From NCBI RefSeq assembly GCF_030316885.1, contig NZ_JASZYQ010000008.1, positions 1 through 64,000 of the forward strand: a stretch of DNA of 64,000 bases. Reading direction: 5' to 3'. Numbering within the stretch: position 1 is the first letter of the stretch; each line of letters opens with the position of its first letter. Positions 27,541 through 37,460 of the stretch are shown here, in pieces. Position numbers and translations under genes: made by a program. This DNA is from Variovorax jilinensis. GTDB taxonomy: Bacteria > Pseudomonadota > Gammaproteobacteria > Burkholderiales > Burkholderiaceae_C. Below the pieces are notes generated by a model. That model ran no database searches. It was not told the origin of the DNA and saw only the letters and a program-made list of their open reading frames with translations.

Positions 27541-28401
27541 TCAGCACCGACTCGCCAGTTCCAGGGTGCTGTGGTCGAGCGGCTGAATTCCTTGGTCAAG
27601 CAGTGGCCGCACGACATGGTCACGGAAATCGGAAACCGCGACGGGCTTGCTGCTTGCTTCAAGCGAGACTTCCAGGACGTCCATCCCGGGTTGGATGCGC
27701 CAATGCTCCACCTTGACGTGCCCCGAGGTCCACCGCTGGACCGTGCGCATGCATCCGGCGCTCGTGGTTGCACGTGGCGCGGTGGACGGCTGAGCGGCGC
27801 TGCTGTTGCTGTCGCAGCCTCGGAAGTAACCCACGACAGGCGCACCTTCGGAAACCCAGCCGAGGTCAAGTTTCACATCGATGCGCCGCGCAGGAGTCAG
27901 CGGGCAGCGCCATTGCTGGAACGCAGCGCGCTTCTGATGGCCTTCGGTGGCGCGGATCTCGTAGGTCGAACGCCACCCCGATGAAGTCGACCGCTCGACC
28001 TTAAACATCTGAAGCCCTGGATCGGGACCCCCGGGCAAATCGACCGAAAGAAGTGAGACTTCGAAAGTGGCCGAGGTGCCCCGTGCAAGTTCAAGCAGCT
28101 GTACCACCTCGGTCACCGTCTGGGGGCCGCCCCCCTCTGGATGCCATCGGACGGCCAACTTCGCAGGCAGGTGCATCGCGCGGGCCTCGGCCCTGTCCGG
28201 CGCCGAGAGCCAGAGTCCCCCAACCAGCAGGCCGAGCAGGGGCACGCTTCGTATGAAGGCCGGCATGACCTTGCGGGAGGTGAGCCGTTGGAATTGAACG
28301 TGGTCGTCCGGACGCCTTGTCAGTTCGCGCGAGCCAGTGGATGCTCGACAGGTGCCGAAACTTTCGGCGGCATTCAGGTTCGTGAGATGCACGCGGTGCA
28401 T
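27541..28401 (-). CDS. Probable exported protein of unknown function
   Basis: 286 residues if started at ATG 28401, where GAGGAG lies seven bases upstream. A second in-frame ATG at 28266 would start directly with the hydrophobic segment IRSVPLLGLLVGGLWLSAP, an apparent signal peptide or anchor, and may be the true start (241 residues). The mature part alternates short strands, has several Cys (WRCPLT, GCDSNS, AGCMRT) and no domain I recognise. Disulfides in the periplasm are plausible. It is downstream of and co-oriented with the di-haem lipoprotein gene (about 390 bases away), so the two may work together. Function is not assigned. Confidence 0.6.
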   Translation of the reverse strand: MHRVHLTNLNAAESFGTCRASTGSRELTRRPDDHVQFQRLTSRKVMPAFIRSVPLLGLLVGGLWLSAPDRAEARAMHLPAKLAVRWHPEGGGPQTVTEVVQLLELARGTSATFEVSLLSVDLPGGPDPGLQMFKVERSTSSGWRSTYEIRATEGHQKRAAFQQWRCPLTPARRIDVKLDLGWVSEGAPVVGYFRGCDSNSSAAQPSTAPRATTSAGCMRTVQRWTSGHVKVEHWRIQPGMDVLEVSLEASSKPVAVSDFRDHVVRPLLDQGIQPLDHSTLELASRC

Positions 28402-28794
28402 GACCATTCTCCTCGTACAGGTCGACATCGGCGAGTCGCGTAACGGGCATCGCTCGGCCCGCCGTTGCGCAGTCGGCCATGGGCCTTAGTCTGCGCAGGT
28501 GTGGTTTCGTCCGGGTTACGGACATGAGGGTCCAGGGTCACCGATGACATGGGGCTGCATGTGCCGGCACTGGCCTGGAGCACCGAGTCGCGCTGCTGAT
28601 GGCACCTTCGGCGATCGATGCCCGATTTGCCGCTGTCCTGGTTCGGGGCATTCAGCGCTTGGTCCGACTTCAATGCGCCGCCCCGGCCTGTGCTAGGTGA
28701 AGGGCGGCACTGAGCAAGAAGGGGGGGCTCGCGGGTGGTACGCAGCAAATGCTTCCACGGCTCAGGCTTTGCTCCCCCTTTATGCCGAGGTGCA

Positions 28795-31161
28795 TCACAG
28801 CGAACTCAGGAATGCGATTACGTCTGCTCTTTCGTCCCTCGACATCGCTTCGAAACGGGCACGGCTCGCGGAGGCCTCGCCGGCATGCCACACGATGGCT
28901 TCCATCAGCGTGCGTGCGCGACCATCGTGGAGGTAGCGTGCGCCGTCGCTGCCTTGCACATATGGGAGCGAACCCAGGCCCCACAGTGGAGCCGTTCGCC
29001 ACATGCTGGCGGTGGCCTTGCCTTCGGCCAAGGTGTCGGCAAGGCCCGGCCCCATGTCGTGCAGCAGCAGGTTGCTGTAGGGCCGTATCGTCTGGTCCCG
29101 CAGCTCGGCAAAGGGATGGGTCGTCCCAGTCTTCAATTGCGCGGTGTGGCACGCCACGCAGTGCGCCTGGGCGAACAGCGCGCCGCCCCGAACGATCTGG
29201 CCAGGATCGATGTTGTGCTCGGGCGAGATGCGTGTATCGGCCGGAAACCCGCTTCGCAAGCTGCGTTGGGCTGGCACGGCCAAGAGCGCAAGGTAGTCGG
29301 AAAGGCGTTGCAGCTCGGTGTCGGAGATCGCCGGGCTGGTGCTCGCGGCGCGGCAGTCCGGGTCAAACTGCAGGCAGCCACGGGACCGATAGACCGGGCT
29401 GGTGACACCCATGTCCTTCAGCAGTGCGTCTCCAATCTGGTGACGTAGCGTGCCCTTCGCGGCCTTCCAGCCGAAGCGCCCGAGGTGGACCTTGCCGCTC
29501 TCCGGATCGGCGATCCAATTGGGCACGCCCTTTACGCCGTCGCCGTCACGGTCGGTGGGATCAGCCAGCGCCAGGATGGTTGCTTCGTCCAGCGCCTCAA
29601 TCAGTCCCATGCCGACTATCTGGGCTGCTTGGCGCACCGAGAATTGTGCGGGCGCTGGGCCTTTGAACGCATAGGTTGGCTTCTGCAAAGTGACCCTTTC
29701 GCCGTCTGGCAGCGTGTAGAGCGTGGTCGCATAGGACTGCACGGTCACCGAGTGGTCTGGAGCGCCGGCGTCACGGCTGCGCTGCTGCACATTCAAGCCG
29801 TAGGTGGCATCGGGCAAGGGACGGACGCCTGTCGAGGCCTCGGCCGCGGTGAGCACGGCCATCGAGTCCAGCCGCGCGCCGATGCCTGGAATCACGCTGC
29901 GGCCGTTGGCTGTGTGGCACGCGATGCAGCGCTCCTGGTTGTAGCGGGGACCGAGCTGATTCACGTGCGCAGCGAACACCGGATTGTCATCTGGATGCTC
30001 GGAGTGCTTGCCGCTGAGGAAAGACGTGTGAAAGAGCCTTCGGCCTTGCACGAAGCGCTTGGCGTTGACGATGCCGATGTTGTTTGCCATCTGTTGGAAA
30101 ACACGCATCGGCTCTTCGGAGTAGTTGTAGGACAGACTCGTCGCGCCACCCAGCAGGGTCGAATCGGGCAGGGGCGCGGAATTCAGGCGCGGCGGCACGC
30201 CGTACCATGGCACCAGGCCCTGGCCGACGACGTAGAGTTGCTCGAACGAGTAGTAGCGGCTGCCCGCGCCGTCGATGACCGCCCTGCCTCGGAGGCTGTC
30301 GGCGACCGGCTCGCCTGCGTGCATCCCGTCGCCGTAGCGCTCCAGACGCTGGGCCGGCGACAGCTCGATCACGTCGCCGAGCTTGAGGGCGCGATGCGGC
30401 TGGCCTTTTGGCACGTCCCAGTAGGAATCGAAGCTGATCACGCAGTCGCGGCTGCCCGCCATGCAGATCGACTTGCCGCCGAGCTTCGGATTGTTGAAGC
30501 CGGTGTTGAGGGACCAGCCGTAGTCGCGCACGCCTTCGTCGTTGCTGTTGCGAAACAGGCTGAAGGTGGTGCCGTCGAAGGTTCCATCATTGACTACCAG
30601 GACCATCTCGATGAGGGCCTTGCCTGCCGGAACGTGATCCCGGATCTCGATGCCGTAGGTGCGGTTCTGGAAGTACACCGACGGGAAGGTCAGATAGCGT
30701 CCGGGTCCTGCATCCGGGACGGTCCAGTCCTCGCCTCTTTCTCGCGCATGCCGTTCGGTGGGGCGCATCCCCATCCGTGTGACGAGCGTTCCGTCTGGCT
30801 CGCGATACTGGATTTTTTCAGTGACTGGCGATCCAGCTGCAAAGAGAGGATGGAAGCTCGTGACGCCGAGGCTCGCATCCACCGTGATGGGCTGCGTCGC
30901 GGGCAGAGGTGGCGAAGGCGGTACCGGATTGGGTACATCAATGTCGCCGCCGATGTTCTCCGGCTCCCCCGGCGCACGATCTTCCCGAGGTGCTGCGGCA
31001 GATGCATCGACCGCGGCTGGCAGCGGCGTGCCGATGGTCGGCGAGGCGGACCCGGAACCGGAGCCGCCGCAGGCGCTCAGGGTCACGGCGACAGCCAGTC
31101 CGCTCAGGAGGATTGCTGTGCGCCGGGGCATCGTTCCGGCTGGGAGTTTCTTTGGGTCCAC
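28795..31161 (-). CDS. Di-haem cytochrome c lipoprotein with large unrecognised N-terminal domain (DUF1111/thiol oxidoreductase-like C-terminus)
   Basis: About 788 residues. A GTG start at 31161 has AAGGA nine bases upstream; an ATG at 31131 also fits. Both give a signal peptide ending in the lipobox LSAC (Cys about 31), so it is a lipoprotein. Two c-type haem sites, CIACH (about 412-416) and CVACH (about 668-672), lie in a C-terminal half resembling the di-haem peroxidase/DUF1111 family (PLWGLGSLPYVQG, YLHDGRARTLMEAIVWHAGE). Residues of roughly 100-370 form a beta-rich region I do not recognise. The protein probably moves electrons in the periplasm or at the outer membrane. Redox partner and substrate are unknown. 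Confidence 0.82.
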   Translation of the reverse strand: MDPKKLPAGTMPRRTAILLSGLAVAVTLSACGGSGSGSASPTIGTPLPAAVDASAAAPREDRAPGEPENIGGDIDVPNPVPPSPPLPATQPITVDASLGVTSFHPLFAAGSPVTEKIQYREPDGTLVTRMGMRPTERHARERGEDWTVPDAGPGRYLTFPSVYFQNRTYGIEIRDHVPAGKALIEMVLVVNDGTFDGTTFSLFRNSNDEGVRDYGWSLNTGFNNPKLGGKSICMAGSRDCVISFDSYWDVPKGQPHRALKLGDVIELSPAQRLERYGDGMHAGEPVADSLRGRAVIDGAGSRYYSFEQLYVVGQGLVPWYGVPPRLNSAPLPDSTLLGGATSLSYNYSEEPMRVFQQMANNIGIVNAKRFVQGRRLFHTSFLSGKHSEHPDDNPVFAAHVNQLGPRYNQERCIACHTANGRSVIPGIGARLDSMAVLTAAEASTGVRPLPDATYGLNVQQRSRDAGAPDHSVTVQSYATTLYTLPDGERVTLQKPTYAFKGPAPAQFSVRQAAQIVGMGLIEALDEATILALADPTDRDGDGVKGVPNWIADPESGKVHLGRFGWKAAKGTLRHQIGDALLKDMGVTSPVYRSRGCLQFDPDCRAASTSPAISDTELQRLSDYLALLAVPAQRSLRSGFPADTRISPEHNIDPGQIVRGGALFAQAHCVACHTAQLKTGTTHPFAELRDQTIRPYSNLLLHDMGPGLADTLAEGKATASMWRTAPLWGLGSLPYVQGSDGARYLHDGRARTLMEAIVWHAGEASASRARFEAMSRDERADVIAFLSSL

Positions 31162-31761
31162 GAATCGCTTTCCTTGTAGTTGTCGGCTGCGCTGCACTGA
31201 TGGGTTCGGAGTGCTTGGCGGCCTGCGGTTCATGTGCCGCAGACTTCGTGCCAGACAGAGCGACTGCCCACCGAGGCGTAACAACGAATACTTAGGAGGG
31301 ACCCTTCACATCATTCGTGTAGCGGCGTGCCTTGGTCGATGACAACTTTGTCAGGAGATGCGAGCCGCGCGCAGGCGAATCCTCCGACGCTGGCTTGCAG
31401 CTTGCCGATTGACGCGCGGCATTTCGGCCCCCAGGCTCGTGAGCGCGCGCACGCCGTGCGGCTCCAGATGAAGCCTCCATGACGGCCGCCCGTCATGGAT
31501 GTGGCGAGCGCTGCACTCACTTCGGCAAGATGCAACTTCCAGGGTGAAGCCGGGGCGTCGCCATGCCCACGCATGTCAGGCGTGACGGAAGAATAGGAAA
31601 ACGAAACGGTTGTGAAACTGCGCCCGCCCATGCTGGGGCATCGCAGTCACCAGGGCTGCTCCGGATCATTAAGAAAAACCATTCGAAGGCACCGCGTGGA
31701 CAGAGGTCATTCATTGATTGGAGGTCAGAACACCAGAGCGCCTTCGTTGGTGAACGCGCCC
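31162..31761. other. Divergent intergenic region
   Basis: 600 bases between the minus-strand di-haem lipoprotein and the plus-strand exported protein. No gene is supported. It contains a strong 9-bp-arm inverted repeat at 31476-31499, listed separately. Confidence 0.5.
31476..31499. promoter_or_regulatory. Perfect 9-bp inverted repeat (candidate operator) between divergent genes
   Basis: TCCATGACG and CGTCATGGA flank a six-base GCCGCC spacer. The arms are perfect. There is no T-run, so a terminator is unlikely; a dimeric regulator site for one or both divergent genes is the better reading. Confidence 0.4.
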
Positions 31762-32484
31762 ATGCCTGCGACATCGCTGTCGAAGGCGACCTCGAGGTCC
31801 CGCAGGGTTCTTCGCATTGGCGCGGTCGCACTGCTCATAGCGGCTCTAGCCCACCAGTCGCAGCGTGCGCATGCGCAAACGGCCAGCGGTGTGGTGGCGA
31901 AGGCTGGCGTTGCGACAACCATCGCCCAGGTGGCAACGCCTGCTGTTCCAATCTCGTGGCCCGGCATGCAACTGGATCAGGCGCAGGCGAGCATGTCCAT
32001 GCGCCACTTCAAGGAGGCGGCCATCGAACTGCGCCAGGTTGCCGACGCGCTGGAGCGCGAGGCCTCGCAATCGGGCGCCGCCACGAGCGTCCGACTCCGG
32101 CAGGACGCACTCAGCCTGAGGACGATCGCAGACAAGCTTTCTGCGGGCCAGGAGGTCCGTCGGAGGCATCTGGAACGCAAGGTGGCGTGGATCGATGCTT
32201 CGCTCGCGGGGCACTACTACGCGGCAGCAACGCAGGCATGGGGAGAAAAGCAGGTGGCCGCAGCGGGCGCCGCGCTCGCCGCGTCCGCTCGCTACGCGCA
32301 ACGCAGCCTCGACGCGACGGAATACAGGGTGGGGCGTGAGCTTGCCGAGACGGTGAGCTATGGAGACAAGCTGGAAGAACAGTCGGCCACCTCGCTCGAT
32401 GCGGAGTTTGAGTCCCATCGTCAGCGGGTGGCGGCCGCCATCGCTGCGGCAGAGCATGCCTACGCCCGGCAACCGGTGGACTGA
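31762..32484 (+). CDS. Helical exported protein of unknown function
   Basis: About 240 residues from ATG 31762. The frame is open further upstream, but the peptide before this Met is unlike protein and this Met precedes a good signal sequence (RRVLRIGAVALLIAALAHQSQRAHA). The ribosome site is weak, so the start is uncertain. The mature part is Ala-, Gln-, Arg- and Glu-rich and almost entirely predicted helix (AIELRQVADALEREA, AAGAALAASARYAQRSL), resembling a periplasmic helical bundle or coiled coil. No Cys or metal motif was seen. It is divergent from the di-haem protein across a shared region. No family recognised. Confidence 0.6.
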   Translation: MPATSLSKATSRSRRVLRIGAVALLIAALAHQSQRAHAQTASGVVAKAGVATTIAQVATPAVPISWPGMQLDQAQASMSMRHFKEAAIELRQVADALEREASQSGAATSVRLRQDALSLRTIADKLSAGQEVRRRHLERKVAWIDASLAGHYYAAATQAWGEKQVAAAGAALAASARYAQRSLDATEYRVGRELAETVSYGDKLEEQSATSLDAEFESHRQRVAAAIAAAEHAYARQPVD

Positions 32485-32673
32485 ACGAGTGAGATTCATT
32501 CGTGCACCCGCCGCGCGCGGCAAGTCCGACCCGATCCCACTGGGCGCTGCAGTTGCCCTGAAGTGATGGAACTGGGGTGGCGAACCGGCTTGAATTCGCG
32601 TGGGGTGGGAACTGGCAGCGTGCACCTTAGAACCTGCACAGCCGTCGCCTCACATCTTCTGGAGTAGATCACC

Positions 32674-34059
32674 ATGAATTTCCCCGACTACGCGCCCCTG
32701 GTCGCAGCGCAACGCGCGTTCTTCGTGGATGGCCACACGCGCCCAATCGGATGGCGCAAACGCCAGCTTGAAGCGATTCAGGCAATGTTCACCGATCACC
32801 ATGACGACCTATGCGATGCACTCTGGAAGGATCTGCGTCGCAACGTGATTGATGCCGATCTCATGGACGTCGGCTACTGCGCGAGGGAGGCGGCCTACGC
32901 CCTCAGGCACATAGATGCATGGGTAAAACCGACAGCCGAGCCGACACCCATGGTCTTCGAGCCGGGTGACGTCCGGGTTAACCGGGATCCTCTGGGCGTC
33001 TCGCTCATCATTGGCGCCTGGAACGAGCCCTTCATGCTGCTCTTTGGCCCACTTGTCGCGGCGTTGGCGGCGGGCAACACGGCGGTGCTCAAGCCTTCGG
33101 AAGTCGCGACGAACTGCGCCGCTGCTGCTGCGCGGTTGGTGCCGAAGTATTTCGATCCCCGTGCCGTTGCGGTGGTCGAAGGTGGCGTGCCGGAAACCAC
33201 GGCATTGCTGGCGCAGCAATGGGACATGATCTTCTTCACCGGCAGCCCCAGAGTCGGCAAGATCGTCCACCAGGCGGCCGCCCAAAACTTGACCCCCTGC
33301 GTGCTCGAACTCGGCGGCAAGAACCCCACCATCGTCCATTCATCGGCCGATCTCGAAGTAGCAGCGCGACGCATTGCCTACGGACGATTCCTGAACGCCG
33401 GCCAGATCTGCACCGCGCCCGACCACGTGCTCGTGTGGCCCGATGTGAAGGATGAGTTCGTGCAGCACCTGGACGACGCGATTCGTGCGTTCTACGGCGA
33501 CGACCCGCAGCAAAGTCCCGACTACGGGCGGGTGGTCGACAGGCGCAACTTCGATCGGCTGGCCGCACTGATCGACAGCGGCAAGGCGGTCGTGGGCGGC
33601 CAGACCGACGTGGATGAACGCTACATCGCACCCACGGTGCTGGTGGATGTGTCCGAAGATTCGCTCATCATGAAGGAGGAGATCTTCGGCCCTATCCTGC
33701 CGGTGCTAGCGATCGATTCAGTCTCCTCCGTCATCAGATGGGTCAATTCGCGCCCCAGTCCGCTGAGCCTCTATGTCTTTGCCGAGGATAGCCAGGTGAT
33801 CGACGCGATCCTATCGGCGACGCGCTCGGGCGACGTGGAAATCAACGACTGTGCGATTCACCCGCTCTTTCCCGAGCTTCCATTCGGGGGCGTCGGCAAT
33901 TCGGGAATGGGCAAGTACCACGGAAAGTGGGGCTTCGAGGCTTTCACGAACGCCCGCGGCGTCTTCCATCACAGCACCCGCGTCGATCCGCGCGTGCGTT
34001 ACCCGCCTTATGCGCGGCATGGTCTGGAGCGCGCGATGCTGAATCGACTGACGCCATGA
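32674..34059 (+). CDS. Aldehyde dehydrogenase, ALDH3-like
   Basis: A 461-residue protein, the length of class 3 ALDHs, which lack the N-terminal extension of classes 1 and 2. Features: VSLIIGAWNEPFMLLFGPLVAALAAGN cofactor region, FFTGSPRVGKIV, ELGGKNP with the general-base Glu, and the catalytic Cys246 in FLNAGQICTAPDHVL. The C-terminus ELPFGGVGNSGMGKYHG is typical. It oxidises an aliphatic or aromatic aldehyde with NAD(P)+. No operon partner is obvious; the next gene is 314 bases downstream on the same strand. Substrate unknown. Confidence 0.9.
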   Translation: MNFPDYAPLVAAQRAFFVDGHTRPIGWRKRQLEAIQAMFTDHHDDLCDALWKDLRRNVIDADLMDVGYCAREAAYALRHIDAWVKPTAEPTPMVFEPGDVRVNRDPLGVSLIIGAWNEPFMLLFGPLVAALAAGNTAVLKPSEVATNCAAAAARLVPKYFDPRAVAVVEGGVPETTALLAQQWDMIFFTGSPRVGKIVHQAAAQNLTPCVLELGGKNPTIVHSSADLEVAARRIAYGRFLNAGQICTAPDHVLVWPDVKDEFVQHLDDAIRAFYGDDPQQSPDYGRVVDRRNFDRLAALIDSGKAVVGGQTDVDERYIAPTVLVDVSEDSLIMKEEIFGPILPVLAIDSVSSVIRWVNSRPSPLSLYVFAEDSQVIDAILSATRSGDVEINDCAIHPLFPELPFGGVGNSGMGKYHGKWGFEAFTNARGVFHHSTRVDPRVRYPPYARHGLERAMLNRLTP

Positions 34060-34373
34060 GCGAAGTCGGAGGTTCCTTGGAGAACCTGGCGCCGACGGGC
34101 CGGCATCAGAGGGGCTCCTTCGAGGCGACTGAAAACTTGTCCCGCCTCGTCATGCGAAAGACGCGGCACCCCGCATGCGCACACGGTGCGGTGGTTCGAG
34201 GCCCGGGCGTTTGGCGGCCGCACTTTCAACTGCGGGGTCCGACCCGTCGGGACAGGCATTCGCTCGAATGCCTACGCGGCCGATAGCTCCGTGCGGAATG
34301 CATACGAACGTGGTGTTGCCAGCGCGCGCGTGTGTGGGGAAGGACCACTGGTTTACTTCGATGGAAACTGACC
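34060..34373. other. Intergenic region, nothing recognised
   Basis: 314 bases between the aldehyde dehydrogenase and the FAD/Fe-S dehydrogenase. No gene, repeat or clear terminator is seen; it presumably carries the promoter of the downstream gene. Confidence 0.4.
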
Positions 34374-37310
34374 ATGTTCAAGAAGCTTCTGGCCTCGGAT
34401 CCCGCACGCATCGGACGGCCTGAGGGGGCATCACAGAAGGATGCCTTGCCCGATCGATCGATCGGCGGAACGCCGGAAGCCATGAGGACCGAACTTACCA
34501 AGCTGTTGGGCGAGGATCGTGTCCTTCACCGGGCGATCGATCTGGTTCGGTATGCCTCGGACGCGAGCGCCTACAGGCTCATGCCTCAGGTGGTCGTGAT
34601 GCCTCGAAGTTGCGAAGAGATCGCGCGCATCTTTGCTTATTGCCGGGAGCATGGCCATCATGCCACGTTCCGCGCGGCGGGGACCAGTCTCAACGGTCAA
34701 TCGCAATCGGACGACGTGCTGATCGATGTACGTCGGCATTGGTACGGCGCCGAGGTGGAGGCTGGCGGCCTGCGGCTCCGGGCGCGGACAGGCACGATCC
34801 TCGGACATTGCAATGGCATGCTAGCGCGCTATGGGCGAAGGCTGGGCCCGGACCCCGCGAGTGAGGGCGCTTGCACCGTCGGCGGCGTCATTGCCAACAA
34901 CTCAGGGGGCATGCGTTGCACTGTGCAGCGCGATGCTTACAGCACGGTCGCGGCGCTTACCTTCGTGTTGACCTCGGGCGCCATCATTGACTCATCGGCG
35001 GCGGATGCGGAGGCTGCATTCGCGGCCGCAGCGCCGGACCTGGCGAGCGGCCTGCTGGATCTCCAGCGCGAGATCCGCGCGGATTCGGCGCTCGTCAACC
35101 GGATCCGGCGCAAGTACTCAATCCGAAATACTCACGGCTATCGGCTTTGCGCATTCCTCGATGGTGACACGCCGCTTCAAATCTTTCGCCGACTGCTGGT
35201 CGGCTCCCAAGGGACGCTCGCGTTCGTCGCCGAGGCCGTCATCGAGACTGTTCCCATGCCCGAGGTCACTGGCGTGGCATGGATTGCGTTCGCATCGATT
35301 GACGAGTGCGTCAGCCTGGTGCCTGATCTTGTGGCCCTCGGCGCTACCGCGGTCGAACTGATGGTCGCGCCGGCCTTGGTGGCCGCGGCGCAAGCGTTCG
35401 AGGGCACACCGGCCTACTGGAGGACTTTGGATCCGAATGCGGCTGCTCTGTTGGTCGAGTACGGTGCGCCGAATCGATCGGCGCTCGACCTGCTCGAGCA
35501 GGAGGTCAGGGATCTGGTGGCAAATGCGAAGCCAGTGCACCCGGTCGAGTTCACGAGCGTCGCCGAAGCGGTCGAACTGGCCTGGCATGTCCGGGAAGGC
35601 CTTCTCGGCCTCGTGGGAAAGGTGCGACCGGCGGGTGCCAGCATGGTCATCGAGGATGTCTGCTTCCCGCCGGAGAGAATGGCGGAAGGTGCCCGGGATA
35701 TTCAGGCCCTGCTCAGCAGGCATGGATACATGGGCGGCGTAGCGGGGCATGCCGCCCACGGCAACCTCCACTTCAATCTCATGTCCGACTTCACCAACCC
35801 GGAGGATCGCGACAGATACGCCGCCTTTATGTCCGACTTGGTCGATCTTGTCGTGGATAAATACGACGGGTCTCTCAAGGCAGAACACGGGACAGGGATG
35901 AACATGGCGCCGTTCTTGGAGCGCGAGTGGGGGCCAAAGGCAACGGACATCATGTGGCGGTTGAAGGCGCTCGCAGATCCCCATGGCATCCTGGCGCCCG
36001 ACGTCATCCTGACTCGCAACCCTCTTTTGCATCTCCAAGCGCTCAAGTCGGTCCCGACGATCGAGAACGTCACCGGCTCGATGCATTGCATCGAGTGTGG
36101 CTTCTGCGAACCGGTTTGCCCAAGCAGGAACGTCTCCATGACGCCGCGGCAGCGGATCGTGGTCCGTCGGGAGATGGCACGTCAGGCCCCGGGCTCCCCG
36201 ATGCTCGCCCAACTGCAGGTCGAGTATCAGTACGATGGGATCGAGACCTGCGCTGGCGACGGTACCTGTGCGACCCAATGCCCGATCGGGATCAACACGG
36301 GTGAACTCATTAAGTCTTTTCGCGTGGCGGAGAACAGCGAGGCTGCCGAAGCGGTGGCGCTGTTCCTTGCGAGGAACTGGTCCAAGGTAGAGAGCCTGTC
36401 ACGTGTGGGATTGCGTGCGAGCGAGATCGCCGCGAAGGTTCTCGGTGTCAACGCACTCACAGGGATCATGGCCGGCGTTCGAACCATCGTCAGCAGCGAC
36501 GTGATACCTGCAGTGCCCGGTCCGATGCCGCACGTGGCAAGACGACTTCCGGCAACTCGTCGCGACGGCGCCACCGCGGTCTACTTTCCCGCTTGCATCA
36601 ACCGCATGTTCGGCCGTGATCCTGGGCGCGCGCCAGCGCCGTCGCTGCCCGAGGTCTTGGTGGCCCTGTCGGCACGAGCCGGACGCTCACTTTGGATTCC
36701 CCCGGACGTTGCCGGCCTGTGTTGTTCGACGCCTTGGCACTCGAAAGGCTATCGCACGGGCCATGCATTCATGGCCACCGCGATCGCAGATGCGCTCTGG
36801 CGTTGGAGCGATGGCGCCCACCTTCCGATCATCGTGGATGCCGCCTCGTGCACTTTGGGTCTGTTGGACGATGTAGGTAGGCATCTCGATCCGGAGCGGC
36901 AGGAACGTCATCGTCGCTTGGATATTCGTGATTCGATTGCGTGGTGCCATGAACTCCTTCCTGCGCTCTCCATCCCTGGCAAGCTGTCGCGCGTTGTCGT
37001 GCATCCGACCTGCTCGATCACGCACCTGGGACTTGCGAATCAATTGAAAGAGATTGCCGCGGCCCTGGCCGACGATGTCGAGGTGCCGATTGGAACCACC
37101 TGTTGTGGGACTGCCGGCGACCGCGGTTTGCTGCATCCCGAACTGGTGGTCTCGGCAACCCGGGAGGTCAAGGCCGTGCTGGACAGGCATCCGGCGGACG
37201 CCTATCTGTCGGCGAACCGCACGTGCGAGATGGGCATGCGTCATGCGACCGGTCAAGCTTACGAATCATTCGTTTTCCTGCTGGAGCAACTGAGCCGTGA
37301 GGTGGAATGA
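34374..37310 (+). CDS. FAD-binding and Fe-S oxidoreductase, D-lactate dehydrogenase (cytochrome)/YdiJ type
   Basis: About 978 residues from ATG 34374, a single-chain fusion of a FAD oxidase and a GlpC-like module. FAD_binding_4: YASDASAYRLMPQVVVMPRS, FRAAGTSLNGQS and GACTVGGVIANNSGGMRC. FAD-oxidase C domain: AEHGTGMNMAPFLEREWG near 502. Two 4Fe-4S sites: C572-x2-C-x2-C-x3-C, and a second near 626-636 where three Cys are plain (CAGDGTCATQC). Two CCG-type domains follow (LCCSTPW, TCCGTAGDRG). Enzymes of this layout oxidise D-lactate or another D-2-hydroxy acid and feed the quinone pool from the cytoplasmic face. The substrate is inferred; YdiJ-type 2-hydroxyglutarate activity is an alternative. 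Confidence 0.88.
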   Translation: MFKKLLASDPARIGRPEGASQKDALPDRSIGGTPEAMRTELTKLLGEDRVLHRAIDLVRYASDASAYRLMPQVVVMPRSCEEIARIFAYCREHGHHATFRAAGTSLNGQSQSDDVLIDVRRHWYGAEVEAGGLRLRARTGTILGHCNGMLARYGRRLGPDPASEGACTVGGVIANNSGGMRCTVQRDAYSTVAALTFVLTSGAIIDSSAADAEAAFAAAAPDLASGLLDLQREIRADSALVNRIRRKYSIRNTHGYRLCAFLDGDTPLQIFRRLLVGSQGTLAFVAEAVIETVPMPEVTGVAWIAFASIDECVSLVPDLVALGATAVELMVAPALVAAAQAFEGTPAYWRTLDPNAAALLVEYGAPNRSALDLLEQEVRDLVANAKPVHPVEFTSVAEAVELAWHVREGLLGLVGKVRPAGASMVIEDVCFPPERMAEGARDIQALLSRHGYMGGVAGHAAHGNLHFNLMSDFTNPEDRDRYAAFMSDLVDLVVDKYDGSLKAEHGTGMNMAPFLEREWGPKATDIMWRLKALADPHGILAPDVILTRNPLLHLQALKSVPTIENVTGSMHCIECGFCEPVCPSRNVSMTPRQRIVVRREMARQAPGSPMLAQLQVEYQYDGIETCAGDGTCATQCPIGINTGELIKSFRVAENSEAAEAVALFLARNWSKVESLSRVGLRASEIAAKVLGVNALTGIMAGVRTIVSSDVIPAVPGPMPHVARRLPATRRDGATAVYFPACINRMFGRDPGRAPAPSLPEVLVALSARAGRSLWIPPDVAGLCCSTPWHSKGYRTGHAFMATAIADALWRWSDGAHLPIIVDAASCTLGLLDDVGRHLDPERQERHRRLDIRDSIAWCHELLPALSIPGKLSRVVVHPTCSITHLGLANQLKEIAAALADDVEVPIGTTCCGTAGDRGLLHPELVVSATREVKAVLDRHPADAYLSANRTCEMGMRHATGQAYESFVFLLEQLSREVE

Positions 37311-37460
37311 ACTGCGATTCGCCGCCTCCACCGTATCGCGTCTGGATGCGGGGCTTGCCGGGCAGTTCTAGATACGACGGTGATCGCGCGACGAGACTAT
37401 AGAGGGAGCGGTCGTGTCGGCATCTGCCTTGGAATTGTCGATAGCCGACACGACGCGAGA

